Notes under the pieces: generated by a model
Database searches by the model: none
What the model saw: only the letters and a program-made list of their open reading frames with translations
What the model was told of the DNA's origin: nothing
In this document: piece after piece, positions 1 to 10,100 of the stretch
Layout: each line of letters starts with the position of its first letter
Numbering within the stretch: position 1 is the stretch's first letter
Source of the DNA: Streptomyces sp. Tue 6430
GTDB lineage: Bacteria; Actinomycetota; Actinomycetes; Streptomycetales; Streptomycetaceae
Assembly (NCBI GenBank): GCA_021568835.1
Contig: JAKGSH010000003.1
Span: 124,001 to 188,000 of the forward strand
DNA: 64,000 nucleotides
Direction of reading: 5' to 3'
Position numbers and translations under genes: made by a program

Positions 1-2245
1 CGCCGTCCCCCTCGCCCTCCGGCTCCGGCTCGCCGGGGCCGCCCGCGGGGTCCGGGTCCGCGGGCGCGCGCGGCACCACCCACTCCGCCGTCCACGGCAC
101 CACCTGACGCGCCACCTGCGCCTGTACGACGGCCCGGCGCCGCCGGTACGGCCCCGACACGTACGCGGCCCGGAACCGGGTGAGCGCGTCGACGCCGCTC
201 TTGAGGAAACCGGCACCCGGCTGCGCGGGCAGCTCGTAGGCGTCCGGCACCCCCAGCACACCCCGGCTCTCCATCGCGGAGAACGTCCGCAGACCGATCC
301 GGTACGACAGGTGGCTCTCCAACTGGTGCATGCGGCCCTCGTCGAGCCGCTGCGAGGCCAGCAGCAGATGGACCCCGAGACTGCGCCCGAGCCGGCCGAT
401 CATCACGAACAGCTCCATGAAGTCGCGGTGCGAGGCCAGCAGTTCGCTGAACTCGTCGACCACCACGAACAGGCTGGGCAGCGGCCGCAGCGGCGTCCCG
501 GACTGCCGCGCCTTCTCGTACTCCAGCGCGGAGGTGTAGTTCCCGGCCGCGCGCAGCAGCTCCTGCCGCCGGATCAGCTCCCCGTGCAGGGCGTCCTGCA
601 TCCGGGCGACCAGCGCCACCTCGTCGGCGAGGTTGGTGATGACCGCCGAGGTGTGCGGCAGTTCGTCCAGGCCGAGGAAGGTCGCGCCGCCCTTGAAGTC
701 GACGAGGACGAAGTTCAGCGTCTCGGAGGAGTTGGTCAGCGCCAGCCCCAGCACCAGCGTGCGCAGCAGCTCGCTCTTGCCGGAGCCGGTGGCGCCGATG
801 AGCATGCCGTGCGGCCCCGTACCGCCCTGCGCGGACTCCTTGATGTCCAGCTCCACGGGCCTGCCCTCACCGCTCACCGCGATCGGCACCCGCAGCCGGG
901 CGCTGCCCGTCGACCGCTCCCACAGCGTGGCCGGGTCGTGCCGGTGCAGATCGGGGATGTTCAGCAGCGAGGTCAGCTCGACGTCGTCGGCGAGCGGCTT
1001 GGAGTCGTCGCCGCCCACGCTCATCCGGTACGGCGCCAGCAGCCGGGCGAGCGCCAGCGCCCCCACCGTGCCCAGCCGGTCGGGCCGGCCGAGCACCGTC
1101 GTCTGCTCCTTGCGGTCGCGGTCGGTGCGCACCAGCGCGACACCGTCGTCGCCCACCTCCAGGCGCAGCGTGGTCCGCCCCGGCTTCCACGCGAGCGCAC
1201 CGGTGACGTCGAGCACCACCGCGTTGCGGAACCCGTGCCCGTCGAAGCGGTGCCCCGCCGGCACCGTGCAGCCGTCGATCACGACGACCGTGTACGGCTC
1301 CTCGCGCCCCGGCACCGCGTCGGGGTCGGCGCCCGGCCGCTCCAGGAACTCCGCGCCGAGCAGGTTCTCCAGCTCGGTGAAGGCCGAGGCGATCATGCGG
1401 GCCGGTCCGGCGCCGTCCTCCTCGTGCCGGTGCAGGCTGTGCGGCAGCCACTTCGCCCACTCCCACTCCGCGCGCCGCTCGTCCGAGACGCACAGTGCGA
1501 TCCAGAGGTCGTCGGGGGAGTGGAACACCGCCAACTGCGCGATCAGTGCCCGCACCTGGGCCCGTATCCGCTCCTCGTCCCCGCGGAACAGCACCTTCGA
1601 CCAGGCCCGCAGGTAGATCGCGATGGGCTGGTCCTTGACGGTGGAGTAGGCCCGGGTGAAGCTGCGCAGCGCGTGCGCCGACAGCGGTTCCAGGTCCTCG
1701 ACGGGCTTGGTCGACAACGGCGTCAGCTTCATCGCGAGCCGCTGGTCGCCCACGCCCATCCGCACCTCGGCGAAGTCCTCGTCGGACGAACGGCGTTCCC
1801 ACAGCCGGGTGCTGCGCACCAGCGACGACAACGCGTCGGGCTCGGGATGACGCCATGCGAGGGCGCGCTGCTGCTCCACGACGGACGCCCGCACCATGCG
1901 CCGGGTCTGCCGCAGGTACCGCAGGTAGTCGCGGCGCTCGCCCTTCATCCGCTGCTTGCGCTCGCCGTTGCGGCGCATGACCTGACCGAGCATCATCCCC
2001 GCCGAGGCGACGACCATCACACCGAGCGCGATGTAGAGGAAACCGCCACTGCTCTGGCTCATCCCCGGCCGCATGAACATCAGCATCATGGAGACCGACA
2101 TCAGCGCCATCGGCAGGTACGTCCACACCGCGGAACTGTCCGGCACGACCTCGGGAAGCGTGGGCGGCTCCTGAAGGCTCAGTTCCCCCGACGGCATTTC
2201 CGGTCCTTTGCGACGGGCCGGGCGGCGGAACAGGATCACGCTCAA
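1..2245 (-). CDS. eccC: EccC, type VII secretion FtsK/SpoIIIE ATPase (3' end outside window)
   Basis: EccC is the membrane-anchored motor ATPase that recognises and drives WXG100 substrates through the type VII secretion channel. The visible 748 residues start MSVILFRRPARRKGPEMP, a form typical of actinobacterial EccC. Two membrane segments follow (around YLPMALMSVSMMLMFM and YIALGVMVVASAGMMLG), then a first ATPase domain with Walker A GATGSGKS (Lys about residue 490) and Walker B LFVVVDEFSEL. The frame is unbroken in the window. Later ATPase domains must lie beyond the left edge. I chose the TTG at 2245 because GAGGAGG sits seven bases upstream; an in-frame GTG at 2239 is the alternative. 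It is divergent from eccD. Confidence 0.95.
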   Translation of the reverse strand, partial: MSVILFRRPARRKGPEMPSGELSLQEPPTLPEVVPDSSAVWTYLPMALMSVSMMLMFMRPGMSQSSGGFLYIALGVMVVASAGMMLGQVMRRNGERKQRMKGERRDYLRYLRQTRRMVRASVVEQQRALAWRHPEPDALSSLVRSTRLWERRSSDEDFAEVRMGVGDQRLAMKLTPLSTKPVEDLEPLSAHALRSFTRAYSTVKDQPIAIYLRAWSKVLFRGDEERIRAQVRALIAQLAVFHSPDDLWIALCVSDERRAEWEWAKWLPHSLHRHEEDGAGPARMIASAFTELENLLGAEFLERPGADPDAVPGREEPYTVVVIDGCTVPAGHRFDGHGFRNAVVLDVTGALAWKPGRTTLRLEVGDDGVALVRTDRDRKEQTTVLGRPDRLGTVGALALARLLAPYRMSVGGDDSKPLADDVELTSLLNIPDLHRHDPATLWERSTGSARLRVPIAVSGEGRPVELDIKESAQGGTGPHGMLIGATGSGKSELLRTLVLGLALTNSSETLNFVLVDFKGGATFLGLDELPHTSAVITNLADEVALVARMQDALHGELIRRQELLRAAGNYTSALEYEKARQSGTPLRPLPSLFVVVDEFSELLASHRDFMELFVMIGRLGRSLGVHLLLASQRLDEGRMHQLESHLSYRIGLRTFSAMESRGVLGVPDAYELPAQPGAGFLKSGVDALTRFRAAYVSGPYRRRRAVVQAQVARQVVPWTAEWVVPRAPADPDPAGGPGEPEPEGEGDG

Positions 2246-2537
2246 CGAACGTCCTCCTCAATGATTTCGGAAGGAATGCCAGGGGAACTCCGCGGGAACG
2301 TCGCGGGTTTTCCCGTAAAGAGTCAGAGTCCCGCGCGACGGCGGCGGGAGAATTGCGGTGGGGTTCCGTGACGCTGAACTCCCGGAGTGGTGTTGCGAAA
2401 AGCCCGGCGTACGGTCAAACTCGTCGGCGCATGCCCCGTCCGACTTTTTCGTCGCGTTCGGCGACCGACCGGTGTGCCTGCCACCTTCCAGCCACCGCGC
2501 GTCTCGTGGCCCGCCAGAAAGTGTGAACCCCGCATCC
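2246..2537. promoter_or_regulatory. Divergent intergenic region between eccC and eccD
   Basis: This 292-base gap separates the eccC start (minus strand) from the eccD start (plus strand), so it must hold both promoters. I see a good ribosome binding site for eccC (GAGGAGG on the minus strand) but no convincing -35/-10 pair for either direction and no clear Shine-Dalgarno sequence for eccD. Confidence 0.5.
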
Positions 2538-3934
2538 ATGACTGAGATTCAGACGGCAAGCCTGTGCCGCGTCACCGTACGGGCTCCGGCCAGGACCGTC
2601 GACCTGGCCGTGCCCTCCGACGTCCCCGTCGCCGACCTGCTGCCCACAGTGATCGGCTACGGAGGGGACGACCTGGAGGAATCCGGCCTGGAGCACGGAG
2701 GCTGGGTGCTCCAACGCCTCGGCGGTCCACCGCTCGACCCCGAGAGTACCTTGGACTCCCTCGGTCTGCGGGACGGAGAGGCGCTTTACCTGCGACCGCG
2801 CACGGAGGCACTGCCCGAGGTGCACATCGACGACCTGGTCGACGGCATCGCCGACGGCATGGGCCGCAGGCCGCACGGCTGGAGCGACCGGGCCGGCCGG
2901 CGCCTGCTGCGCGGACTGGCCGCGGCCACCCTCGCGCTGGGCCTCGTGCTGCTGGCCATGCCGGGCACGGCGGGCTGGGTGCGGGCCGTCGCCGCCGCGG
3001 CCGCCGGCCTGCTGCTGATCGCCGGCGCGGGCTCCGCCTCCCGCGCCGTCGGGGACGCCGGAGCCGGCTCGGTGCTCGGCCTGGTGGCGGCCCCTACTTC
3101 GCCCTGGCGGGCTGGCTGCTGCCCGGCGGCGACCTGGGCGGAGCCGACGGCGACGCCGTCCTCGGCGCCCGGCTGCTGGCGGCGTCCGCGGCCGGCGGCG
3201 CGGGCGCGGTGCTCGCCCTGGCGGCGGTCGGCGTGTACCCGGCGCTGTTCATCGGCACGGCCTGCGTCGCGGCGGCGGGCGCCCTCGGCGCCGCCCTGAT
3301 CACCCTGGACCTGGCGCCGCAGCAGGCGGCCGGCGTGGTGGCCGTCGTGGTGGTGCTCTTCGGCGGGTTCGTCCCGACCCTGTCGTTCCGGCTGGCCGGC
3401 ATGCGGATGCCGCCCCTGCCGACCAACGTCCAGCAGTTGCAGCAGGGCATCGACCCGTACTCCTCCTCGGACGTCGACGCGCGCGCCGCGCTGGCGGACG
3501 GCTGGATGACCGCCCTCTACGGCGCCATCGGCCTGGTCTGCCTGCCCTGCCAGGCGGCGCTCATGGCCGTGCCGGACCTCGCCGAGATCCTCACCGTCGT
3601 GGCCCTCTCCCTGCTGCTGCTGTTGCACAGCCGGGGGCTGGGCAACCTCTGGCAGCGCCTCGCGCTGACCGCCGCCGGGGCCTGGGGCGTGGCCCTGCTG
3701 CTGTTCGTCTCCGCGCGCTCCCTCGCCCCGGTGGACCGGCTGACCCTGACGGCCGGCCTGATGGGGCTGGCGGCCGCGATCACGATCGCCTCGTGGACCG
3801 TGCCCGGACGGCGGCTCGTCCCGTACTGGGGGCGCGCGGCCGAGCTGCTGCACTCGCTCGCCGCCGTCAGCATCCTGCCGCTGACGCTCTGGTCGATGGG
3901 CGTCTACGGCCGGCTCCGCGGCATCAACGGCTGA
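2538..3934 (+). CDS. eccD: EccD, type VII secretion polytopic membrane channel component (frame displaced near 3089)
   Basis: EccD forms most of the membrane vestibule of the type VII channel. Residues 1-100 look like the ubiquitin-fold (YukD-like) cytosolic domain; the rest is a series of hydrophobic segments ending MGVYGRLRGING. The frame starting at ATG 2538 holds to about 3089, then continues in the next frame with PYFALAGWLLPGG. A C run there has four bases where five restore the frame. Corrected length is 465 residues, normal for EccD. The stop lies 18 bases before eccB, so the two are probably co-transcribed. The displacement is more likely a sequence error than a real lesion. Confidence 0.9.
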
Positions 3935-3952
3935 CCCGGGAGAACGGCGACC

Positions 3953-5434
3953 ATGCACAGCAAACGTGACCAGGTACAGGCGCACCTCTTCATCATGGGA
4001 CGGCTGGCCTCGGCCATGCTGCGGGCCGAGCCGGACTCCCCGGAGAGCCCGCTGGGACGGACCAACCGCGGCGCCGCGATCGGCGTCGTCATCGCCGTGC
4101 TGGTGTGCGCCGGCGCGTTCGTCTTCGGACTCATCAAGCCCGGCGGCAACGACTCGTGGCGCTCGGGGAGAACCTGATCGTCGACAAGCAGACCGGCGCG
4201 CGCTACCTGTACCTGGACGGGCGGCTGCGCCCGGTGCGCAACTACGCGTCGGCCCGGCTGCTCACCGGCGGCGACGTCGGCGTCACCACGGTGGGCACGT
4301 CCTCGCTGGCCGGCACCCCGCACGGCACGCCCGTCGGCATCCCCGACGGGCCCGAGGCACTGCCGGGCACCGGCGACCTGGACCGCACGCCGTGGCTGGT
4401 GTGCTCCCGGACCGTCCCGCGGACGACGGGCGTCGTCACGGTGACCACGACGCTCGCCCTCGGCACCGGCGCCCCGCAGGACGTGCCCGGCGGCAGGCGA
4501 CTGGGCGAGGACGAGGGCATGCTGGTCACCGGCCCGGACGACGCCACGTACCTGCTGTGGCAGGGCAGCCGGCTGCGCCTGGACGAGCGGGCGAAGGCGG
4601 CCGAGGCCCTCGGGTACGGCGACGTCGCCCCGCGCCCCGTCTCCGCGGCGTTCCTCGACGCGTTCCCGCTGGGGCCCGACCTCGCGCCCGCCGACGTGCC
4701 CGGCCGCGGCGGGAAGGGTCCCGAACTGGCCGGGCGGAGCACCAGGATCGGGCAGCTCTTCAAGGTCGACGTGCCCGGCTCCGCCGCCCGCTACCACCTG
4801 CTCACGCGGGAGGGTCTCGTCCCCTCACCGACACCGGCGCCACCCTCCTGCTGGCCGACCCGCGAACGCGCCAGCAGGCGTACGGCGGGGCCGCCGCGAC
4901 CGTGGCGACGCTCGGTGCGGACGCCCTGGCCGGGCATCTCGCCCCGACGCGCGCGACTCGGGCTCGGGCCCGGGCTCGGCGAAGCTGCCCGCGAAGCCGC
5001 CGAAGGCGGTCACCGCCGACACCGGCTCCGTGGCCTGCGCCGAGGTCGACTCCGCGAACTCCGGTGTGCGGGTGGGCACCTCGGTGCTGCCCGAGGGCGC
5101 CCTCCCCGAGGCCGTGCAGGCGCCGGCGCCCGAGGTCGAACCGGGCTGCCTGAAGGTCGACTCCATCGCGGTACGGGCCGGAAAGGGCGCGCTGGTCAGG
5201 GCGTCGAGCGCGAGCGGCAGCGCACTGGGCGACACCACGTACCTGGTGACGGACGAGGGCGTGAAGTACCGGCTGCTGTCCCAGGAGGCGGTGAAGGCGC
5301 TGGGCTACGAGAGCGCCGAGGCGCGGACGATGCCGTCCCCGATGCTGGCCATGCTGCCCAGCGGCCCGGACCTGACCCCCGAGGCGGCGTCCGAGGGCGA
5401 AGCACGGGTGACGCTCCGGTGCCCCGGGCGGTAG
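3953..5434 (+). CDS. eccB: EccB, type VII secretion membrane/periplasmic component (three frame displacements)
   Basis: EccB is a single-pass core component whose large extracytoplasmic part caps the type VII channel. It begins MHSKRDQVQAHLFIMGRLAS, the EccB signature, followed by one membrane helix near residues 41-60 (IGVVIAVLVCAGAFVFGL) and a long exported region with repeated segments such as GENLIVDKQTGARYLYLDG. The frame shifts near 4165 (G4 where G5 fits), 4820 and 4945 (C4 where C5 fits). With three bases restored the protein is 494 residues, as expected for the family. GGGAGA lies upstream of ATG 3953. ORFs in any single frame give only fragments. Confidence 0.9.
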
Positions 5435-5653
5435 GGGGCGGCAGGGCGGTGGCGGACGGCAGAACAGTGGCGGGGGGCAGGGCGGGGCCCGGGCCCGGGT
5501 CCGGGGCCGGGGCCGGGAGGGCAGGGACCGGGGCCGCCGGGGGCGTCCGGAAGGGAAATTCTTGGCGTCCGCGTGGTCACCTCTCGTTAAGCCGTCCACC
5601 CGGCGGAGCCCGGTGGGCGGCGTCCGCTGCCCGATCTGTCCGACCGCATTCAC

Positions 5654-5703
5654 CGCACCGCTCACTTGAGCGGTGCGAATTCCGAGTCATTGCTCAATTG
5701 AGC
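5654..5703. promoter_or_regulatory. Twin palindromic operator-like sites upstream of the WXG100 operon
   Basis: Two near-identical 12-base palindromes, GCTCACTTGAGC (5660-5671) and GCTCAATTGAGC (5692-5703), are centred 32 bp apart, three helical turns. The first sits inside a perfect 11-bp inverted repeat (5654-5664 and 5667-5677). The spacing and identity suggest cooperative binding of a dimeric regulator; which regulator is unknown. Confidence 0.55.
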
Positions 5704-5732
5704 TTCCGGGCAACGGACTTCGGGGTTCGGCA

Positions 5733-5765
5733 GGCAATTGCCAAACAAGTTGAGGCCTGCATAAC
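5733..5765 (+). promoter_or_regulatory. Possible promoter of the WXG100 operon
   Basis: TTGCCA (5738-5743) and CATAAC (5760-5765) are separated by 16 bases and lie about 115 bases before the first WXG100 start. The -35 overlaps a perfect GGCAATTGCC palindrome (5733-5742). The -10 match is weak, so this is tentative. Confidence 0.3.
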
Positions 5766-5880
5766 ATCTGGCCATCCCATGGTCCCGCGAGTCAGTCATG
5801 CTCGCCGGGGCGCCCTGTCTGCCCGCAGGGTGACATGGGGGCCGAAGCCCGGTGAGTTTCGCCGAAAAGGGAGTTTCCTC

Positions 5881-6231
5881 ATGGCCATGCAGCAGTCCGA
5901 AGAACGCGCGACCCGTAATGGAATCATGGCGCTGGAACAGGCCTTCACCGGTGTTCAGCGCTGTCAGCAGGACGTCCAGTCCACGTCGCACACGCTCGCC
6001 TCGAACTACGGGGGCGTCGACGGCGGAAAGTACAAGAAGTTGCTGGAGCAGTGGGACGAGCACGTCGACACCATCCTGATCAACCTGGACCGGATGGTCG
6101 ACGAGCTCAACGGCACCCTCACCGAGCACGGGCTGGTGCAGGGGTCCACCAGCGACGCGATCGACACGGAGTACTCGCGCTCCACGCAGGTGTTCGACGA
6201 GCTCAACGGCACCAGCACGTCGTCGAACTGA
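5881..6231 (+). CDS. WXG100-family secreted protein (Esx-like) with YGG in place of WXG
   Basis: A 116-residue helical protein of the size and position of an EsxA/EsxB-type type VII substrate, which normally pairs with a second Esx protein and is exported as a folded helical-hairpin heterodimer. The hairpin turn carries Tyr43-Gly44-Gly45 (ASNYGGVDGGKY) instead of the canonical Trp-X-Gly. Start ATG 5881 is preceded by AAGGGAG. The probable partner begins 85 bases downstream. No clear Y-x-x-x-D/E export tag is visible at its C-terminus, so export probably relies on the partner. Family call is from size, helical pattern and context. Confidence 0.85.
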   Translation: MAMQQSEERATRNGIMALEQAFTGVQRCQQDVQSTSHTLASNYGGVDGGKYKKLLEQWDEHVDTILINLDRMVDELNGTLTEHGLVQGSTSDAIDTEYSRSTQVFDELNGTSTSSN

Positions 6232-6265
6232 CCCGGCGCACCCGGCGCACCCGGCGCACCCGGCA
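6232..6265 (+). repeat. Tandem 9-bp repeat between the two Esx genes
   Basis: The unit CCCGGCGCA is repeated head to tail nearly four times directly after the first WXG100 stop codon. It may only be a slippage-prone spacer. Confidence 0.8.
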
Positions 6266-6316
6266 GACCCCTAGCCCTTCCACTCCCTTCGCTATCCCGG
6301 TGAAACGAGGAATCCG

Positions 6317-6637
6317 ATGGACTTCTCCGACGGCTACATCTACGTCGACTACAACCATGCCGAAGGCGCGGCGGACGACATGGTCGGCCAGTCCCAGGCG
6401 ATCATGAGCATTCTGGCCAACCTGGAGATGGAGCTGGCCGAACTCCGCAACAGCTGGATCGGTGACGACCGGGACGTCTACAGCGAGGTCCAGGCGAAGT
6501 GGGACAACGCTGTCGAGAACATCAAGACCCTGCTCGCCAACCACTCCGGTCTGCTCACCGAGATCTCCTCCAACTACCGCTACACGGAGCAGAACCTGTC
6601 GCAGCGGTGGGGCGACATCAGGATCGGCAGCCGCTGA
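6317..6637 (+). CDS. WXG100-family secreted protein (EsxA/EsxB-like)
   Basis: A 106-residue helical-hairpin protein and likely partner of the preceding Esx-like protein. The WXG turn is visible as Trp47-Ile48-Gly49 (RNSWIGDDRDVY), and a Y-x-x-x-E export tag is present near the C-terminus (Tyr87-Glu91, YRYTE), the signal recognised by EccC in related systems. Start ATG 6317 follows a GAGGAAT ribosome binding site. Operon order with eccD, eccB and the other secreted proteins supports the assignment. Confidence 0.92.
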   Translation: MDFSDGYIYVDYNHAEGAADDMVGQSQAIMSILANLEMELAELRNSWIGDDRDVYSEVQAKWDNAVENIKTLLANHSGLLTEISSNYRYTEQNLSQRWGDIRIGSR

Positions 6638-6665
6638 CGCCGGCCGGTGACGGAAGGGTGATCAC

Positions 6666-7112
6666 GTGGCCGTCACGGTCCTCGACAGCACGTTCCTGAA
6701 GAATTTCATCAACAACCAGATCGACGGCTTCCGTACGACGCTGGAGAACATCCTCAAGGACAGTCCGACCGCCGGGCCGGCGATCTCGTTCATCGCGGAC
6801 AGTATCTCGACCACGACGATCGACTCCGCGAAGCCGCTCGTCATCGGCCTCATGGCCGGCGAGAACAGCGCGGTCGGCGGAGGTGCCCTGAACAAGGTCA
6901 TCCAGCAGGGCGCGGGTGAGGTCGTGCGCATCCTCGAGGACCAGACGATCCTCTTCGAGGACCTCGAGCAGGCGTTGTGGGACACCATCGACGAACTGGC
7001 CAAGGCCCAGGGCAAGAACCTCGAGAACATCACCGCGGACGATTTCATGGACATCTTCGAGGATGTCGACAGTGATCTCGACAATCCGGGCGCCACCGAA
7101 GAGAAAGAGTGA
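6666..7112 (+). CDS. Small type VII locus protein of unknown function
   Basis: A 148-residue acidic protein starting at GTG 6666, with GGAAGGG upstream. It is largely helical by residue pattern, with Asp/Glu-rich C-terminal residues (DIFEDVDSDLDNPGATEEKE). It sits between the Esx pair and the large WXG/coiled-coil gene with gaps of 28 and 12 bases, so it is in the same operon. I do not recognise a named domain. A chaperone or a further secreted substrate of the locus are both possible; nothing in the sequence decides between them. Confidence 0.75.
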   Translation: MAVTVLDSTFLKNFINNQIDGFRTTLENILKDSPTAGPAISFIADSISTTTIDSAKPLVIGLMAGENSAVGGGALNKVIQQGAGEVVRILEDQTILFEDLEQALWDTIDELAKAQGKNLENITADDFMDIFEDVDSDLDNPGATEEKE

Positions 7113-7124
7113 CGGAGTTCGGCG

Positions 7125-10100
7125 ATGGCCAACCCCGAGGACAACAACAACGACAACTGGAAGAAAGCGGTTGACCTGCTCACCGGCTACGTCCTGCCGG
7201 AGCGGAAGACGTTGTTCGACGATCTGAAGGGTAACGACGGCATCCCGCTGATCCACGTCCGGCTGGACAAGAGCGGGGGCCCGGAGTACTCGTCGGGTTT
7301 CCTGTCCTCCAGCGGCTGGAAGACGCACAACACCGACTACACCATCCCGTTCTACCGCCCCAGCGACGACTCCCAGGACGTCTCCGTGGGGAAGTACCTC
7401 TACCGGTACCGCGCCTACATCACCTTCCTCGCGTCCGGCCAGGCCTCGCCGCCGAGCGGGAACGACATCATCCCGGACTACACGAAGACGAGCGAGCGCC
7501 TGAAGGACAAGGGCGGCTGGAACAAAGAGGGCGAGAAGCTCGACTGGAACACCAACGCGCTGGTCCGGTACGTCTACGGTTCCGGGGACGCCCTCTCGCA
7601 GATCATCACGTGGCCCTACTCCACCCACGGGTTCACCAACCGCGGCTACCCGGTGAACGACGCCGACTACGTCGACCTGCGCACCTTCACGGAAGCGGCC
7701 AAGGCCTTCGACCGGGTGGTCAAGTTCTTCGAGGACAGCGCGGACACCGTCGGCAAGTGGGACACCGAGGACATCGGAGAGGGCAGCGACTCCTGGGACG
7801 GCACGTCGGCCGCCGTCTTCAAGGAACTCATCCACAAACTGGCCCGGAACTACGAGGGGTACGCCGACCAGCTCGACGGCAAGGGCGGCGACAAGAGCGC
7901 CGTCACCGTCGACGGCGTGACGGTGACCTCCGGGCCGGCCCGGGCGCTGGCGGAGGCCCAGGGCGTTCTCCTCGCCCAGGCGCAGAAGCTCTACGACGCC
8001 CGGGAGGCATGGAGGGCCGAGAGCAATCCGCAGCGCTGGCTCTACGACATGCTGCAGAACGCCCGGCTGACCCTCTTCGACACCCAGTACGACAAGACGG
8101 ACATCGAGACGGTGTCCAGTGGATCCGGGGCGTACACCTCCTGGCACAACTACGTGGTGTCGACCGACGGCTTCCAGAACGACATCGTCATCGAGGGCAA
8201 GTCGTACGGCAAGCCGAGCGAGATGACCACGTGGAAGGCGATCGCCGACGAGGCGGTGCGCCGGTGGGAGCAGTCCGTGCAGGACTGGCTCGGTACGGCC
8301 GGCGCCGAGGCCGTCGTCGAGATCCACAAGGCCTTCAAGGCCGCCGAGAAGGCCTTCGACACCAGCATCACCGACAAGGACGACCGTCCCCTCTCCGAGA
8401 TCTCCGCCGAGGCGGAGGCCGACGCCGAGAAGAAGAAGGCGGCGGCCGAAGCGGCGGCCGCCAAGGCCCAGGCCGAGAAGGAGAAGGCCGAGGCCAAGGC
8501 GGAGGCCGAGAAGGAGAAGGCCGAAGCGAAGGCCGAACGGGAACGCGAGAAGGCCGAGGCCAAGGCCGAGCAGGCCGCCGCGAAGGCGGAGGCGGAGAAG
8601 GAGAAGGCCGAGGCCAAGGCGGAGCAGGAGCGCGAGAAGGCCGAGGCCAAGGCCGAGCAGGCCGCCGCGAAGGCGGAGGCGGAGAAGGAGAAGGCCGAGG
8701 CCAAGGCGGAGCAGGAGCGCGAGAAGGCCGAGGCCAAGGCCGAGCAGGCCGCCGCGAAGACGGAGGCGGAGAAGGAGAAGGCCGAGGCCAAGGCGGAGCA
8801 GGAGCGCGAGAAGGCCGACGCCAAGGCCGAGCAGGCCGCCGCCAAGGAGGAGGCCGAGAAGGAGAAGGCCGAGGCCAAGCAGACGGCCGCCGAGCAGCAG
8901 GCGTTCGCCCTCGCGCAGAACCAGAAGGCGCAGGACGAGGCGAAGAAGGAACGGGAACGGGCCGCGGCCCAGAACGAGGCCGACCGCGCCGAGGCCAAGG
9001 CCGAGCAGGAGGCGGCGAAGGCGGAGGCCGCTGCCGAGAAGGAAGCCGCGAAGCAGGAGCAGGCTCAGGAGAAGGCCGCGGCGGAGCGCGAGCAGGAGGC
9101 GGCGAAGGCGGAGGCCGCCGCGGAGAAGGAAGCCGCGAAGCAGGAGCAGGCTCAGGCGAGGGCCGCGGCGGAGCGCGAGCAGGAGGCGGCGAAGGCGGAG
9201 GCCGAGCAGGAGAAGGCCGCGGCGAAGCAGGAGCAGGAGACCGCGCAGGCCGAGGCGAAGCAGGAGCAGGAGGCCGCGAAGGCCGAGGCCGCTGCCGAGA
9301 AGGAAGCCGCGAAGCAGGAGCAGGCTCAGGCGAGGGCCGCGGCGGAGCGCGAGCAGGAGGCGGCGAAGGCGGAGGCCGCCGCGGAGAAGGAAGCCGCGAA
9401 GCGGGAGCAGGCCGACGCGCGGGCCGGGGCGGAGGCCCAGCAGGAGGAGGCCCGTCGCGAGGCCCTGCAGGAGAAGCAGCAGGCCAGGCTGGACGCCCAG
9501 AACGCCAAGGCGGACGCGCAGGCCGACTACGAGCAGCAGAAGGCCGAGGCCCGCGCCGAGCGCGAAGCCGCCCTCCAGAACGCCGACCGCCAGGAGGCGG
9601 CGGCGCGACAGGAGTACGAGCAGGAGAAGGCCGAGGCCCAGGAACAGCGGGACCAGGCGCGGCAGGACGCCGAGCAGGAACGGGCCGAGGCACGCCAGGA
9701 GTACGAGCGGGAGATCGCCGCCGGGACCGGCGAGGACGACGCCCGCGAGGAGTACGACCGGCGGATCGCGGAGATCGACGCCGCCGAACAGAAGGCCGTC
9801 GAACGGGCCGACGCCGCCGAGGCCGAGGCCAGGAACGAGTACGACGAGGCGAAGGCCGACGCCCGGGCGGAACGGGACGAGGCGCGCACCGAGGCCGAGC
9901 AGGCGCGCAAGGACGCCAAGGCCGACTACGACCGCCGCATGGCCGAGATCCAGGCCGAGTACGACAGGATCGGCGCCGACGGCAAGGACATCGACGAGCA
10001 GATCCGGCAGCGCATCGCCGACCTTCCCGAGCCCCCCGACCTCTCCGCCTACAACGGGGGCGGCTCCGCGGGCTCGGCGTACTCCTCCGTGTTCAACGAC

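Larger units (their letters stand above)
5435..5880. other. Intergenic region upstream of the WXG100 genes
   Basis: The 446-base gap holds a G-rich low-complexity stretch (about 5440-5530), then a cluster of palindromes and a possible promoter (separate entries), and an AAGGGAG ribosome binding site before 5881. I see no convincing gene here. It probably starts a separate transcript for the small secreted proteins. Confidence 0.6.

Noticed and set aside
8547..9456. CRISPR array
   Set aside because: The 87-bp repeats are contiguous, coding, in frame and without unique spacers.
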